A DNA stretch of 64,000 nt from Niallia taxi (GTDB taxonomy: Bacteria > Bacillota > Bacilli > Bacillales > Cytobacillaceae), in NCBI RefSeq assembly GCF_004005475.1, contig NZ_RZTZ01000002.1:1-64000 (forward strand), written 5' to 3'. Positions 28,934 to 38,313 of this stretch are shown one piece after another. Position 1 is the first letter of the stretch, and every line of letters begins with the position of its first letter. The translations under genes were made by a program, and so were the position numbers. The notes beneath the pieces are model-generated. The model did no database searches. It saw only the letters and a program-made list of their open reading frames with translations, and was not told the DNA's origin.

Positions 28934-29176
28934 ATGGGAATGCCCTTAGAATTAAACACAATGATCGTTACGAAAGGGAAAGAGATACGCTTGGAGGAAA
29001 ATTGGTTTATGCTGGAGAAAGAAGCATACCGATTATATCCTATGCATATTCCTTTAGAAGTGAAAAAAACAATCGAAGGTGAATTGATTGGAACTGCTTC
29101 CATTGAAAAACTGGAATGGGCGGAAGGAAAGACGAAAATTACCTACCAGTTAATTGCATTAAATTCAACTAATTAA
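28934..29176 (+). CDS. ytmB: DUF2584 protein YtmB
   Basis: An 80-aa protein beginning MGMPLELNTMIVTKGKE, identical in length to and nearly collinear with B. subtilis YtmB (DUF2584). Function unknown. ATG 28934 is chosen because GGGAGGG precedes it. Probably co-transcribed with ytmA (29 bp gap). The metK SAM riboswitch follows directly. Confidence 0.92.
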   Translation: MGMPLELNTMIVTKGKEIRLEENWFMLEKEAYRLYPMHIPLEVKKTIEGELIGTASIEKLEWAEGKTKITYQLIALNSTN

Positions 29177-29187
29177 GGACAAATATA

Positions 29188-29217
29188 TTGACATTAATGA
29201 AAAGATTGAGATATTAT
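29188..29217 (+). promoter_or_regulatory. Sigma-A-like promoter of the metK riboswitch transcript
   Basis: Consensus TTGACA (29188-29193), 18-nt spacer, TATTAT (29212-29217), 20 bp ahead of the aptamer. Confidence 0.75.
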
Positions 29218-29236
29218 GAAGTCTTGAACGGATACT

Positions 29237-29451
29237 CTCTTATCCTGAGCTGGTGGAGGGACTGGCCCTATGAAACCCAGCAACCTACTATGTGAAGAAA
29301 ATAGGCTGAAACATTCATTAAAGATGGATGGGGCAGACATGTTCTCTTAGGAAAGGTGCTAACCTGAAGCAAGGAAATATCCTTGAACGATAAGAGTGAA
29401 AGGTGCGAATCAATTTTGCTTGAAGCCTTTTCACTATTGAAAAGGTTTTTT
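29237..29451 (+). promoter_or_regulatory. SAM-I (S-box) riboswitch with terminator
   Basis: The aptamer spans 29237-29396: P1 CTCTTATC pairs with GATAAGAG, with core GAGCTGGTGGAGGGACTGGC, ATGAAACCC and GGTGCTAACCTGAAGC as in S-box leaders. The terminator stem CCTTTTCA/TGAAAAGG (29426-29433 with 29438-29445) has a T-run. Sequence just 3' of P1 (AGTGAAAGG, 29395-29403) can pair with CCTTTTCACT, forming an antiterminator. SAM binding stabilises P1 and so favours termination, repressing metK. Confidence 0.95.
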
Positions 29452-29664
29452 GTGTGCAATTTGGTCCATTATCTTTTAAAAAATGTATATTTTCATGTGT
29501 GTTTTTTGAACAAAGAAGTTTTTTGCCAAAGGCTTACCCTTCTCGGATAAAAACGCCGTGTTTACTTCATACTATCTAGGGAATGAGTACCGTATCAATT
29601 TAGAGGGCAATCTATAGAAAAGACCATTCTTACTATGCTTGCCTTATAATAAGGAGGAAATCAG

Positions 29665-30867
29665 ATGTCATCAAAACGTCGCTTGTTTACTTCTGAATCG
29701 GTAACGGAAGGTCATCCGGATAAAATCTGTGACCAAATTTCAGATGCGATTTTAGACGCTATTCTAGCAAAAGATGCAAATGCCCGTGTTGCAGCAGAAA
29801 CATCTGTGACTACAGGGTTAGTTTTAGTTGCAGGAGAAATAACTACATCTACATATGTGGATATACCGAAAATTGTAAGAGAAACAGTTAAGGAAATTGG
29901 CTATACTCGTGCCAAATACGGTTTCGATGCACAAACGAGCGCAGTGCTTACTTCTATTGATGAGCAGTCAGCAGATATTGCTTTAGGTGTTGATCAAGCT
30001 TTAGAAGCACGTGAAGGTACAATGTCTGATGAAGAAATTGAAGCGATTGGCGCAGGAGACCAAGGTCTAATGTTTGGTTTTGCTTGCAATGAAACAAAAG
30101 AACTTATGCCTCTTCCAATCTCTTTGGCTCATAAGCTTTCAAGAAGATTGGCAGAAGTGCGCAAAGAGGAAATCCTGCCTTATTTGCGTCCAGACGGTAA
30201 AACACAAGTTACGGTTGAATATGATGAAAATGACAAGCCTGTAAGAATTGATACAATTGTAATCAGTACACAGCATCACCCTGAAGTAACTTTGGAGCAA
30301 ATTCAGCGTAATATAAAAGAATATGTTATTAAACCAGTTGTTCCAGCAGAATTAATTGATGAAAACACAAAATACTTCATTAATCCGACAGGCCGTTTTG
30401 TTATTGGCGGACCACAAGGTGACGCAGGATTGACAGGCAGAAAAATCATCGTAGATACATACGGAGGATATGCACGACATGGCGGTGGAGCTTTCTCTGG
30501 TAAGGATCCAACAAAAGTGGACCGTTCGGCAGCTTATGCAGCACGCTATGTAGCGAAAAACATCGTTGCAGCAGGATTAGCTGACAAGGTTGAAGTACAG
30601 CTTGCATATGCAATCGGTGTTGCTCAACCAGTTTCTATTTCGATTGACACATTTAAAACAGGTACTGTATCGGAAGATGTACTGGTAGAAGCGGTTCGAG
30701 AAAACTTTGATCTTCGCCCAGCAGGAATCATTAAGATGCTAGACTTGCGTCGCCCAATTTATAAACAAACGGCGGCATACGGACATTTCGGCCGTAATGA
30801 TCTTGATTTGCCTTGGGAACGTACAGATAAATCAGATGTATTAAAAACAGCTGTAGCTGGTAAATAA
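29665..30867 (+). CDS. metK: S-adenosylmethionine synthase MetK
   Basis: Makes SAM from methionine and ATP (EC 2.5.1.6). [21 protein letters not shown] at the N-terminus, [10 protein letters not shown], and the phosphate-binding [19 protein letters not shown] are all present. 400 aa, full length; Shine-Dalgarno AAGGAGG. It lies about 200 nt downstream of the SAM-I riboswitch. pckA, the divergent neighbour in B. subtilis, is not here. Confidence 0.98.
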   Translation: MSSKRRLFTSESVTEGHPDKICDQISDAILDAILAKDANARVAAETSVTTGLVLVAGEITTSTYVDIPKIVRETVKEIGYTRAKYGFDAQTSAVLTSIDEQSADIALGVDQALEAREGTMSDEEIEAIGAGDQGLMFGFACNETKELMPLPISLAHKLSRRLAEVRKEEILPYLRPDGKTQVTVEYDENDKPVRIDTIVISTQHHPEVTLEQIQRNIKEYVIKPVVPAELIDENTKYFINPTGRFVIGGPQGDAGLTGRKIIVDTYGGYARHGGGAFSGKDPTKVDRSAAYAARYVAKNIVAAGLADKVEVQLAYAIGVAQPVSISIDTFKTGTVSEDVLVEAVRENFDLRPAGIIKMLDLRRPIYKQTAAYGHFGRNDLDLPWERTDKSDVLKTAVAGK

Positions 30868-30914
30868 AAGAAGGAGTTGCACGAAAATAAAGTGTAACTC
30901 CTTCTTTCTTTTTT
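30867..30914 (+). terminator. metK terminator
   Basis: Perfect 16-bp stem (30867-30882 with 30892-30907), 9-nt loop, T-rich tail. Confidence 0.93.
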
Positions 30915-30955
30915 CGTCTAATTAGTCAGTAGAAAATTTTACTTGTTTTTAGCTC

Positions 30956-30984
30956 TTAAAATTATCAAGAGTTTCGTCTATAAT
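30956..30984 (+). promoter_or_regulatory. Possible promoter of asnB
   Basis: TTAAAA (30956-30961), exact 17-nt spacer, TATAAT (30979-30984). The leader to asnB would be about 150 nt. Confidence 0.45.
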
Positions 30985-31143
30985 GTATTAATGTGAAATA
31001 TAAATGATAGTCAATATTTGCTAATAGAACATAACGATGTTTTAAAATAGCTTGGATTACATTTAAAGAATAAAAGTAAAACTTTATACTAACAGTAATT
31101 TTTGTCTCCTTTATGCAGGAGAAGAATGGAGTAGGTGAGCAAT

Positions 31144-33036
31144 ATGTGTGGTTTTGTAGGTTGTATACACGAAAAAGAGCAAAACTTCCAAGAGGCGCAA
31201 AAAGAACAATTTGCGAATATGAATAGAATTATTACACATCGTGGACCAGATGATGAAGGATATTTTTATGATGAGCATATTCAATTTGGCTTCAGAAGAT
31301 TGAGTATTATCGATATTGAATCAGGGCATCAGCCGTTAACATATGAAAATGAACGCTATTGGATTATTTTTAACGGGGAAGTTTATAACTACCTTGAAAT
31401 TAGAGAAGAGCTTGTGAAGGCAGGTCTAACTTTCCAAACTAACTCAGATACAGAAGTTATCATTGCGCTATACAGCCATGAAAAAGAAAAGGCTGTTGAA
31501 AAGCTTCGCGGCATGTTTGCATTTGTTATTTGGGACAAGCAGGAAAAAACATTATATGGTGCTCGTGACCCATTTGGAATTAAGCCTTTCTTCTATTATG
31601 ATAATGGCGAAAAGACTTATTTTGCATCTGAGAAAAAGAGTATTGCTATGGCATTAGAAAGCGATGTATTAAACTATGAGTCTCTACAGCATTATATGAC
31701 TTATCAGTTCGTGCCAGAGACTAGTACGATGTCAGAGGGCATTAACAAGCTGGAGCCAGGTCATTACTTCACGAAGAAGCTTGGTGAACCAATGGATATC
31801 AAATGCTATTGGAGAGCATCTTTCAAGCCTGTGAATAAATCAGAGTCAGATTTCGTTAAAGAAATAAAAGACGTGATGTTTGACAGTGTAAAAATGCATA
31901 TGCGAAGTGATGTTCCGGTTGGTTCTTTCCTTTCAGGCGGAATTGATTCATCCATTATTGCAAGTATTGCGAAAGAATTCCATCCTGGAATTAAAACATT
32001 TTCTGTCGGATTTGAGCACAATGGTTTCAGTGAAATTGATGTTGCGAAGGAAACAGCAGATAAGCTTGGCTTAGAAAACATCAGCCGCATCATTACACCA
32101 CAGGAATATATGAATGAAATTCCAAGAATTATGTGGCATATGGATGATCCGCTTGCAGATCCAGCTTGTGTGCCTTTATACTTTGTTGCACAGGAAGCTA
32201 GAAAACATGTAACAGTTGTTCTTTCTGGAGAAGGAGCAGATGAGCTGTTTGGCGGATACAATATTTACCGTGAACCACAGTCACTAGAAGTGTTTAATAA
32301 AATCCCGAAAATCGGTAAGTCTTTGTTGCGTGCCATTGCAGCTATTCTTCCTGAAGGTGTTAAAGGAAAAAGCTTTATTGAACGCGGTGTGACACCGATG
32401 GAGCAAAGATATATCGGAAATGCGAAAATGTTCACGGAAAGTGAAAAATCGCAATTGCTGTCTATCTATAACAAAAATATCGACTATAAAGATATTACAA
32501 AACCTCTTTATGAAGAAAGCAAAGGGTATGATCCGGTTGACCGCATGCAGTTCATTGACATTCATACTTGGATGAGAGGGGACATCTTGCTAAAAGCAGA
32601 TAAAATGACAATGGCTCACTCTCTTGAATTACGCGTGCCATTCTTAGATAAGGCTGTATTTGATGTTGCGTCTAAAATACCTTCAAGCTTGAAAACTGCA
32701 AATGGAACAACCAAATACATTTTAAGAAAAGCAGCGGAAAGCTTTGTGCCTGAGCATGTATTAACACGCAAGAAACTAGGCTTCCCTGTGCCAATTCGTC
32801 ACTGGCTGAAGGATGAGATGAACGAATGGGCAAAAACAATTATTAAGGAAAGCGATACAGACCATTTACTAAACAAATCAGTTGTCTTGCAGCTTTTGGA
32901 AGACCATTGTCAAGGCAAAGCGGACAATAGCCGTAAAATCTGGACTGTATTAATGTTTATGGTTTGGCATAGTGTTTATATCGAAAAAAAATATTCCTTC
33001 GAAAAGGAATATTTGAAAGAGAAAACACTTGTTTAA
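31144..33036 (+). CDS. asnB: Asparagine synthase (glutamine-hydrolysing) AsnB
   Basis: Makes asparagine from aspartate, glutamine and ATP (EC 6.3.5.4). The start must be ATG 31144 because Cys2 (MCGFVGC) is the N-terminal nucleophile of the Ntn glutaminase domain; a GTG 9 bp upstream would bury it. The synthase domain has SGGIDSS (PP-loop, about 259-265) and SGEGADELFGGY. 630 aa, collinear with B. subtilis AsnB. Confidence 0.96.
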   Translation: MCGFVGCIHEKEQNFQEAQKEQFANMNRIITHRGPDDEGYFYDEHIQFGFRRLSIIDIESGHQPLTYENERYWIIFNGEVYNYLEIREELVKAGLTFQTNSDTEVIIALYSHEKEKAVEKLRGMFAFVIWDKQEKTLYGARDPFGIKPFFYYDNGEKTYFASEKKSIAMALESDVLNYESLQHYMTYQFVPETSTMSEGINKLEPGHYFTKKLGEPMDIKCYWRASFKPVNKSESDFVKEIKDVMFDSVKMHMRSDVPVGSFLSGGIDSSIIASIAKEFHPGIKTFSVGFEHNGFSEIDVAKETADKLGLENISRIITPQEYMNEIPRIMWHMDDPLADPACVPLYFVAQEARKHVTVVLSGEGADELFGGYNIYREPQSLEVFNKIPKIGKSLLRAIAAILPEGVKGKSFIERGVTPMEQRYIGNAKMFTESEKSQLLSIYNKNIDYKDITKPLYEESKGYDPVDRMQFIDIHTWMRGDILLKADKMTMAHSLELRVPFLDKAVFDVASKIPSSLKTANGTTKYILRKAAESFVPEHVLTRKKLGFPVPIRHWLKDEMNEWAKTIIKESDTDHLLNKSVVLQLLEDHCQGKADNSRKIWTVLMFMVWHSVYIEKKYSFEKEYLKEKTLV

Positions 33037-33053
33037 TTAATGGATTAGGGAAG

Positions 33054-33911
33054 TTAGTTGCTGTAAGTAATTGCCTGGCTTCCCATCTGCACCCACGATG
33101 CGATAAAATCATCGATGGGTGCTTTTTTGTTTTGTTCACCTGTCAATGGATCATTAAAGTAAACATAATCTTTGTCATAGCCAGTAATCAGGACAGAATG
33201 CTCGGAGTAAGTGACATCAATTGTGCCGCTTGGAGTTACCCATGTACGGAAGTTATCATCAGAAAGCTCCTTGAATTTGGAAGTAGTAATAACCCAAACT
33301 GGACGGCCATCTGAAAGCTGCTCTTTTACAGAATCGAAATCAGAACCGGAGAAATCAACGATTGCTCCTGGAAGATACTTTTCCGCTAGCTCTGCAATTG
33401 GCTTGTGATAAACACCTAGACCCGGACCTTCAAGGGAGTACATATCTCCGACAAATCCATCATTAGGATTGCCATAATAAATAGTGCCGTTAACAACTTC
33501 ATATGCTGTAGTATTTTTAGTAACCTCTTCTGCAAGTGTCATTTTATCTACATTTACTCCTGCATATTGCAAAAGCATGGCAAGAGCTGTCACTTCACAG
33601 CCTCTAGGAAGCTCTGGCAGCTGATTAATAGCAGTTGCCTCCAATAATACAGATTCTTTAGTCGTTATTTCTGAACTCAATTTTTCTATATTTTCTTTTG
33701 TTTTCTTTGCTACTTCTTCAACCCGCTCTTTTGCGAAGGCGAAATTCTTAGAATCGTCTAAATTTAATACATAAAAGCTGATACCAGCTAATATGGCAAT
33801 TAAGGAAAAGAGGAGCGCTTTTATGATTTTAGTAAGCCTTTTTTGAACTACAAGGAATAATACGAAAAATAGAGCAAGAACAGAATAGAGTATTATTTCG
33901 TTTGTATTCAT
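33054..33911 (-). CDS. Membrane-anchored C39-like cysteine peptidase
   Basis: A peptidase_C39_2 protein of about 285 aa. Two hydrophobic segments at the N-terminus (about 5-25, 31-50) anchor it; a charged coiled-coil stalk (about 55-90) leads to the catalytic domain with Cys in LPRGCEVTAL, His in SEHSVLITGY and Asp in FNDPL. The domain probably faces outward. Start uncertain: ATG 33911 fits AGGTGAT spacing, ATG 33917 and GTG 33920 are alternatives. It ends 18 bp from the asnB stop, convergent. Target unknown. Confidence 0.85.
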   Translation of the reverse strand: MNTNEIILYSVLALFFVLFLVVQKRLTKIIKALLFSLIAILAGISFYVLNLDDSKNFAFAKERVEEVAKKTKENIEKLSSEITTKESVLLEATAINQLPELPRGCEVTALAMLLQYAGVNVDKMTLAEEVTKNTTAYEVVNGTIYYGNPNDGFVGDMYSLEGPGLGVYHKPIAELAEKYLPGAIVDFSGSDFDSVKEQLSDGRPVWVITTSKFKELSDDNFRTWVTPSGTIDVTYSEHSVLITGYDKDYVYFNDPLTGEQNKKAPIDDFIASWVQMGSQAITYSN

Positions 33912-34250
33912 TTTCATCACCTATTTCTTATATAAGTATTTATCGGTTAATTTTTGCGAAAATAAATAGTAAGAAATGAACTTTCTTGAATTAAAAATAT
34001 TTTTTCGTCCAAGGAGGCGCTTCCTGTTTATTTTTTAATATTTCTTTTCCCGATAGTGCATAATATAAAAACCAATTTATTGTATTAAATAGTGTTTCTA
34101 TCAAATATAGAGTACTGCTGCAACCTTTAATTTCCCTTAAATTATCGGGAATAAAGTTTAAAGTTTAATTTAAAAATTTGTCAAAGTGTATTTACGTGTT
34201 ACATAATAGAAGAAGCAATACTGTGATAAGTCGAATGGGGGAGTTTTTTT
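33912..34250. other. Spacer between the C39-like gene and ytpA
   Basis: About 330 bp of AT-rich divergent spacer. A short inverted repeat AGGAG/TTCCT surrounds GCGC near 34014-34024. The ytpA promoter candidate is near its end. No coding frame with a Shine-Dalgarno seen. Confidence 0.5.
34178..34207 (+). promoter_or_regulatory. Candidate promoter of ytpAB
   Basis: TTGTCA (34178-34183), 18-nt spacer, CATAAT (34202-34207), about 43 nt before the ytpA ATG. B. subtilis ytpAB is sigma-M dependent; I see no clear TGAAAC/CGTC pair here, so control may differ. Confidence 0.45.
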
Positions 34251-35054
34251 ATGTGGAAATGGGAAGCAGAAGGAGAAGCTAAAGCAGTCATAGTTATTGT
34301 CCATGGTGCCATGGAGCATCATCGCCGGTATGGATGGCTTATTGAAATGTTTCGCTTATCTGGTTTTCATGTCGTCATGGGAGATCTCCCAGGCCAAGGC
34401 ATGACGACAAGGTCAAGCAGGGGACATATCGACTCATTCAGCGAATATACGATAGAAATTAAAGACTGGATTCAAGCAGCATATCAATTTGATTTACCGG
34501 TGTTTCTAGTTGCACACAGCTTAGGAGGTTTAGCCTCCATTCGTTTGTTGCAGCAGGAAAAGCTAAAGATTGCCGGAGTCATTTTATCATCACCGTGCTT
34601 GGGATTAAAGAAATATCCACCGAAGCTGCTAAGTGCTATTTCCATTCTCCTGAACAAGGTTGCGCCTAGACTGCGCATGAACACAGGATTGACAATTGAT
34701 ATGGCGACTAGAAATGCAGAAATTAGGGAAATAGACAGTAATGATACGTTGTATATCACAAAAGTGTCTGTAAGATGGTATAGAGAACTCATAATTTCTA
34801 TGGCTGCAGCCTTTGCAAATGCAAACAAAATGCAGGATTTGCCGCTTCTTGTTATGCAAGGCGGAGACGATTCCGTCGTCGATAAAAAAATGGTAAAAAA
34901 CTGGTTCAATATGGTACCATTATCTGAAAAGAGATATAAAGAATGGCCGCAGTGCTTCCATGAAATTTTTAATGAACCAGAAAGAGATGAAGTGTTTGAC
35001 TATGCGTTGGATTTCATTCGTAGTCAGCTGAAATCTATAGGCTATATTGTATAA
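34251..35054 (+). CDS. ytpA: Lysophospholipase-type hydrolase YtpA
   Basis: A 267-aa alpha/beta hydrolase. HGAMEHHRRYG and the DLPGQGMTTR segment resemble monoacylglycerol lipase/lysophospholipase families; AHSLGG holds Ser (about 86), QGGDDSVVD the acid and CFHEIFNEPERDE the His. B. subtilis YtpA is a phospholipase that yields the antibiotic lysophospholipid bacilysocin. Strong Shine-Dalgarno GGGGGAG. Followed 14 bp later by ytpB, as in B. subtilis. Confidence 0.92.
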   Translation: MWKWEAEGEAKAVIVIVHGAMEHHRRYGWLIEMFRLSGFHVVMGDLPGQGMTTRSSRGHIDSFSEYTIEIKDWIQAAYQFDLPVFLVAHSLGGLASIRLLQQEKLKIAGVILSSPCLGLKKYPPKLLSAISILLNKVAPRLRMNTGLTIDMATRNAEIREIDSNDTLYITKVSVRWYRELIISMAAAFANANKMQDLPLLVMQGGDDSVVDKKMVKNWFNMVPLSEKRYKEWPQCFHEIFNEPERDEVFDYALDFIRSQLKSIGYIV

Positions 35055-35068
35055 GTGAGGTTTTAATA

Positions 35069-36163
35069 ATGTCTGTACCGAATATGCCATTAACATTAAT
35101 GTCCAAGGTGTACTTGAAGGTTTTTCCTGTTGTACACAAAGAACTGAATTATTGGACAAACAGAGCAACACAAATTCCGAATCCTGAACTGCGTAAACAA
35201 GCGTTGGCCAGTATAAAAGACAAAACTTTCCACTGTGAAGGCGGCTCCATCATGGCCCTTATTTCAAGGCATGAGTACAAGGTAGCCATTAAATTTATCG
35301 TGGCATACCAAACAATCAGTGATTATCTTGACAATCTTTGTGATCGAAGCACTTCGTTAGATCCGCAGGATTTCTCTGCATTGCATGAGTCGATGGAACA
35401 TGCACTGACAGTAGGAGCAGAAGCATCCAACTATTATCGATACAGGGAAGACCAAGATGATGGCGGCTATTTATATGATTTAGCGAAAACCTGTCGGGAC
35501 ACATTAGCTGAATTAGATAATTATGAGCATATTAAAGACCATTTGCTAGAGCTTTGCCGTTATTATTGCGATTTGCAAATACATAAACATGTTTCTGTGG
35601 AGGAACGCATCCCGAGACTGCAGTCATGGTTTAATGATAACAAGCATGCAATCCCTGAAATGGAGTGGTATGAATTTTCGGCTTGCTCCGGCTCTACGCT
35701 AGGTATTTTTTGTTTAGTTTCATATGCCCTTAGAAAGGATTTCGAGCCTTCTTATTCCTCTAATATCCGTGATGGTTATTTTCCATATATACAAGGACTT
35801 CATATCCTGTTGGATTATTTTATCGATCAGGAAGAAGACAGGCAAGGCGGCGATTTAAATTTCTGCTTCTATTACAAGGATGAAACAGAGCTTTTCAGTC
35901 GCTTGAAGCATTTTGTGGTCGAAGCTGACAAGCATACGAAGAATCTGCCTCACCAAAGATTTCATAAGCTCATAAACAGAGGACTGCTAGGCGTATACTT
36001 ATCAGATGAAAAAGTATATAAACAGCAGAACATTCGCAAACTGGCACGGGAAATCATTAAAACCTCTGGACCAGTAGGCTATTTCTTCTATATTAATGGA
36101 CGTGCCTACCGCAAGTTTCAAAAAATGATGCCAGCAGGAATTGCACGAACAATGTCAAAATAA
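35069..36163 (+). CDS. ytpB: Tetraprenyl-beta-curcumene synthase YtpB
   Basis: A DUF2600 terpene cyclase of 364 aa. It converts C35 heptaprenyl diphosphate to the monocycle tetraprenyl-beta-curcumene, precursor of sesquarterpenes (baciterpenol) found in spores of B. subtilis. Metal-binding acidic segments SDYLDNLCDR (about 85-94) and LLDYFIDQEEDR (about 249-260) replace the usual DDxxD. The squalene-hopene-cyclase-like partner (SqhC) is not in the window. Confidence 0.93.
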   Translation: MSVPNMPLTLMSKVYLKVFPVVHKELNYWTNRATQIPNPELRKQALASIKDKTFHCEGGSIMALISRHEYKVAIKFIVAYQTISDYLDNLCDRSTSLDPQDFSALHESMEHALTVGAEASNYYRYREDQDDGGYLYDLAKTCRDTLAELDNYEHIKDHLLELCRYYCDLQIHKHVSVEERIPRLQSWFNDNKHAIPEMEWYEFSACSGSTLGIFCLVSYALRKDFEPSYSSNIRDGYFPYIQGLHILLDYFIDQEEDRQGGDLNFCFYYKDETELFSRLKHFVVEADKHTKNLPHQRFHKLINRGLLGVYLSDEKVYKQQNIRKLAREIIKTSGPVGYFFYINGRAYRKFQKMMPAGIARTMSK

Positions 36164-36187
36164 TGACATCATCAAGGAGAGTGGCAG

Positions 36188-36733
36188 ATGTTTCCTGTAC
36201 TTGAAACAGAGCGATTGCTATTAAGAGAGATAGAAGAAAAAGATATTAAAGCAATCTATTCGATTTTAAGCCGTGAGGATGTTACGGTGCATTATGGACA
36301 GGAGCCTTTCAAGGCATATGAGGAAGCCCGATCCTTGCTTGCGATTTTTAATATGAATTACAGCATGCAAAGAGGCATTCGTTGGGGAATACAAGAAAAA
36401 AACAGTGGTGCATTTGTTGGAACAATCGGGTTTCATGCATGGCACCAAAAACATAGACGGGCAGAGATTGGGTATGAGCTTCATCCGGATTTTTGGAAAA
36501 AGGGCTATGGGCAAGAAGCAGTTTCTGAGGTTATTTCCTTTGGTTTTTCTGAGCTGAAATTAAACCGTATCTCTGCAATTTGTTACCCAGAAAATAAGTC
36601 CTCCCAAAAATTGCTGGAAAGGTCCGGTTTCCATAAAGAAGGCATATTAGCAAAATATATGGTTCAAAATCAGCATGTTTATGATTGCTATATGTATTGT
36701 CTGCTACATCCATCCTTGAATGAAGAGAAATAA
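36188..36733 (+). CDS. GNAT N-acetyltransferase (RimJ/RimL-like)
   Basis: A 181-aa acetyl-CoA-dependent transferase: ETERLLLREIEEKD at the N-terminus, FVGTIGFH, RAEIGYELHPDFWKKGYGQEA (the acetyl-CoA-binding Q/R-x-x-G-x-G/A loop) and NKSSQKLLERSGF. It belongs with the ribosomal-protein-alanine acetyltransferase-like group, but the substrate cannot be told. Shine-Dalgarno AAGGAGAG. It lies 25 bp after ytpB and ends at a strong bidirectional terminator. Confidence 0.9.
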   Translation: MFPVLETERLLLREIEEKDIKAIYSILSREDVTVHYGQEPFKAYEEARSLLAIFNMNYSMQRGIRWGIQEKNSGAFVGTIGFHAWHQKHRRAEIGYELHPDFWKKGYGQEAVSEVISFGFSELKLNRISAICYPENKSSQKLLERSGFHKEGILAKYMVQNQHVYDCYMYCLLHPSLNEEK

Positions 36734-36779
36734 AAAGGCAGGATATCAGCTTTTTGCTGATATCCTGCCTTTTTTCGCT
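36732..36779. terminator. Strong bidirectional terminator
   Basis: Perfect 19-bp stem (36732-36750 with 36756-36774) with a TTTTT loop, A-run before and T-run after; the stop codons of the acetyltransferase and ytqB flank it. Confidence 0.95.
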
Positions 36780-37351
36780 TATCGTTTCTCTAAAGCTATA
36801 ACAAATGGTGGATTGTTTTTCTGGTTAATAAACTGGTATTGAAGAACATGTGCCTTTTCCTGGTTGAAATTCTCCACAAATTGCAGCAGCTCATCTTTTT
36901 CTGCTGCACCTTCCGCATGTCCGTGATAAATAACGAGGATAATTATTCCTTCTGGTGCAAGCATTTCAAAGATTTGTTCCACTGCAGAAATTGTTGTGGC
37001 TGCATTTGTAACTATTGTTTTATCTCCGCCAGGTAAATAGCCTAAATTGAAAATAGCTCCCTTGACGTGGCCGTGAAGGTCTTTAGGGATGATGCTTCCA
37101 ACATGCTCATGGCCTATCTTCGTAAGGATGACTCTGTCGGAAAGAGACTGCTCTGCAAGTCGCTTTTTTGTAGCAAGCATTGCTTCGTCTTGAATGTCAA
37201 AACTGTAAACCTTTCCTTCATTCCCAACAAGGTTTGCAAGATAGACAGTGTCATGTCCGTTTCCCATTGTTGCATCAATGGCAATGTCACCTATTGCAAC
37301 AGACCTGTCCAGTAAAGTCCTTGCGAATGGTAATATACGTTCTAATTTCAT
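36779..37351 (-). CDS. ytqB: tRNA methyltransferase YtqB (MnmM)
   Basis: A class I SAM methyltransferase of 190 aa. AIDATMGNGHDTVYLA (about 24-39) is the SAM-binding motif I, FDIQD the motif II acid, and FNLGYLPGGDK the motif typical of this family. In B. subtilis YtqB has been identified as MnmM, which methylates nm5s2U to mnm5s2U at tRNA wobble position 34. Overlaps ytqA by 4 bp (ATGA), so the two are translationally coupled. Confidence 0.93.
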   Translation of the reverse strand: MKLERILPFARTLLDRSVAIGDIAIDATMGNGHDTVYLANLVGNEGKVYSFDIQDEAMLATKKRLAEQSLSDRVILTKIGHEHVGSIIPKDLHGHVKGAIFNLGYLPGGDKTIVTNAATTISAVEQIFEMLAPEGIIILVIYHGHAEGAAEKDELLQFVENFNQEKAHVLQYQFINQKNNPPFVIALEKR

Positions 37352-38313
37352 ACAAGCACCTTGTCAGACGGCTGATAAAACTTTCCTTGCCAGCTGTTTC
37401 GTCTTTTCAATTCTGCATCAATGCTGTTTAGTACTTCCCATTTGTTAACACTCCACATTGGTCCAACCATCAAATCAATCGGTCCATCGCCAGTAATGCG
37501 GTGGATAATCATTTCAGGCGGTAATATTTCTAATTGGTCACAAACAAGTTGAATATATTCATCAAAGGAAAGAAATTGAAGCAGTCCTTTTTCATATTGT
37601 TTAACCATTGGTGTGCCTTTTAGTAAATGCAGCAAATGAATTTTAATTCCTTGGACATCTAATTTGCTCACTTCTTTTGCCGTTTCCATCATCATTTCAT
37701 TTGTTTCAAGGGGAAGCCCATTGATGATATGTGTGCAAACGCGAATATTATGTTTTCTCAGCTTGTTAACACCGTCTACATATGTTTGGTAGTCATGTGC
37801 CCTGTTAATTATATTAGCCGTTTTTTCATGAACTGTCTGCAAGCCAAGCTCCACCCAAAGGTATGTGCGCTCATTCAATTCTGCCAAATATTCAACAACA
37901 TCGTCAGGAAGACAGTCTGGACGTGTCGCGATGGAAAGCCCAACAACATTATCCTGCTTCAAAACAGTCTCGTATTTTTCTCTTAATACATCAACAGGTG
38001 CATGTGTATTCGTATATGCTTGGAAATAAGCCATATATTTGCCATCTTTCCATTTTTCATGCATTTTATCCTTTATTTCATGAAATTGCTTTTCTAATGA
38101 ATCGACACGATTGCCGGCAAAGTCACCGCTGCCTGCAGCACTGCAGAAGGTGCAGCCTCCATGTGCCACTGTGCCATCCCTGTTAGGGCAATCAAAGCCG
38201 CCATCCAAGGCAATTTTAAATACTTTATGTCCGAACTCGCCACGCAAATGATAATTCCATGTATGATACCTTTTATTATCAGCTGCATAGGCAAATGGGT
38301 TTTGCTGATTCAA
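37348..38313 (-). CDS. ytqA: Radical SAM protein YtqA (MnmL)
   Basis: A 321-aa radical SAM enzyme of the TIGR01212 group. The Fe4S4 cysteines lie in FDCPNRDGTVAHGGCTFCS; ATRPDCLPDDVVEYL and WVELGLQTVHEKT follow. In B. subtilis YtqA (MnmL) acts with YtqB (MnmM) on wobble uridine, turning cmnm5s2U to nm5s2U. TTG 38313 is chosen because GGGAGG precedes it at good spacing and the N-terminus then matches B. subtilis; an in-frame TTG at 38337 is possible. Confidence 0.93.
   Translation of the reverse strand: MNQQNPFAYAADNKRYHTWNYHLRGEFGHKVFKIALDGGFDCPNRDGTVAHGGCTFCSAAGSGDFAGNRVDSLEKQFHEIKDKMHEKWKDGKYMAYFQAYTNTHAPVDVLREKYETVLKQDNVVGLSIATRPDCLPDDVVEYLAELNERTYLWVELGLQTVHEKTANIINRAHDYQTYVDGVNKLRKHNIRVCTHIINGLPLETNEMMMETAKEVSKLDVQGIKIHLLHLLKGTPMVKQYEKGLLQFLSFDEYIQLVCDQLEILPPEMIIHRITGDGPIDLMVGPMWSVNKWEVLNSIDAELKRRNSWQGKFYQPSDKVLV

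Noticed and set aside
30956-30984. Riboswitch in the asnB leader
   Set aside because: The leader of about 150 nt shows no known aptamer motif; only a promoter candidate and a 5-bp repeat are visible.
31135-31143. GTG start for asnB, 9 bp upstream
   Set aside because: It would add residues ahead of the N-terminal catalytic cysteine.
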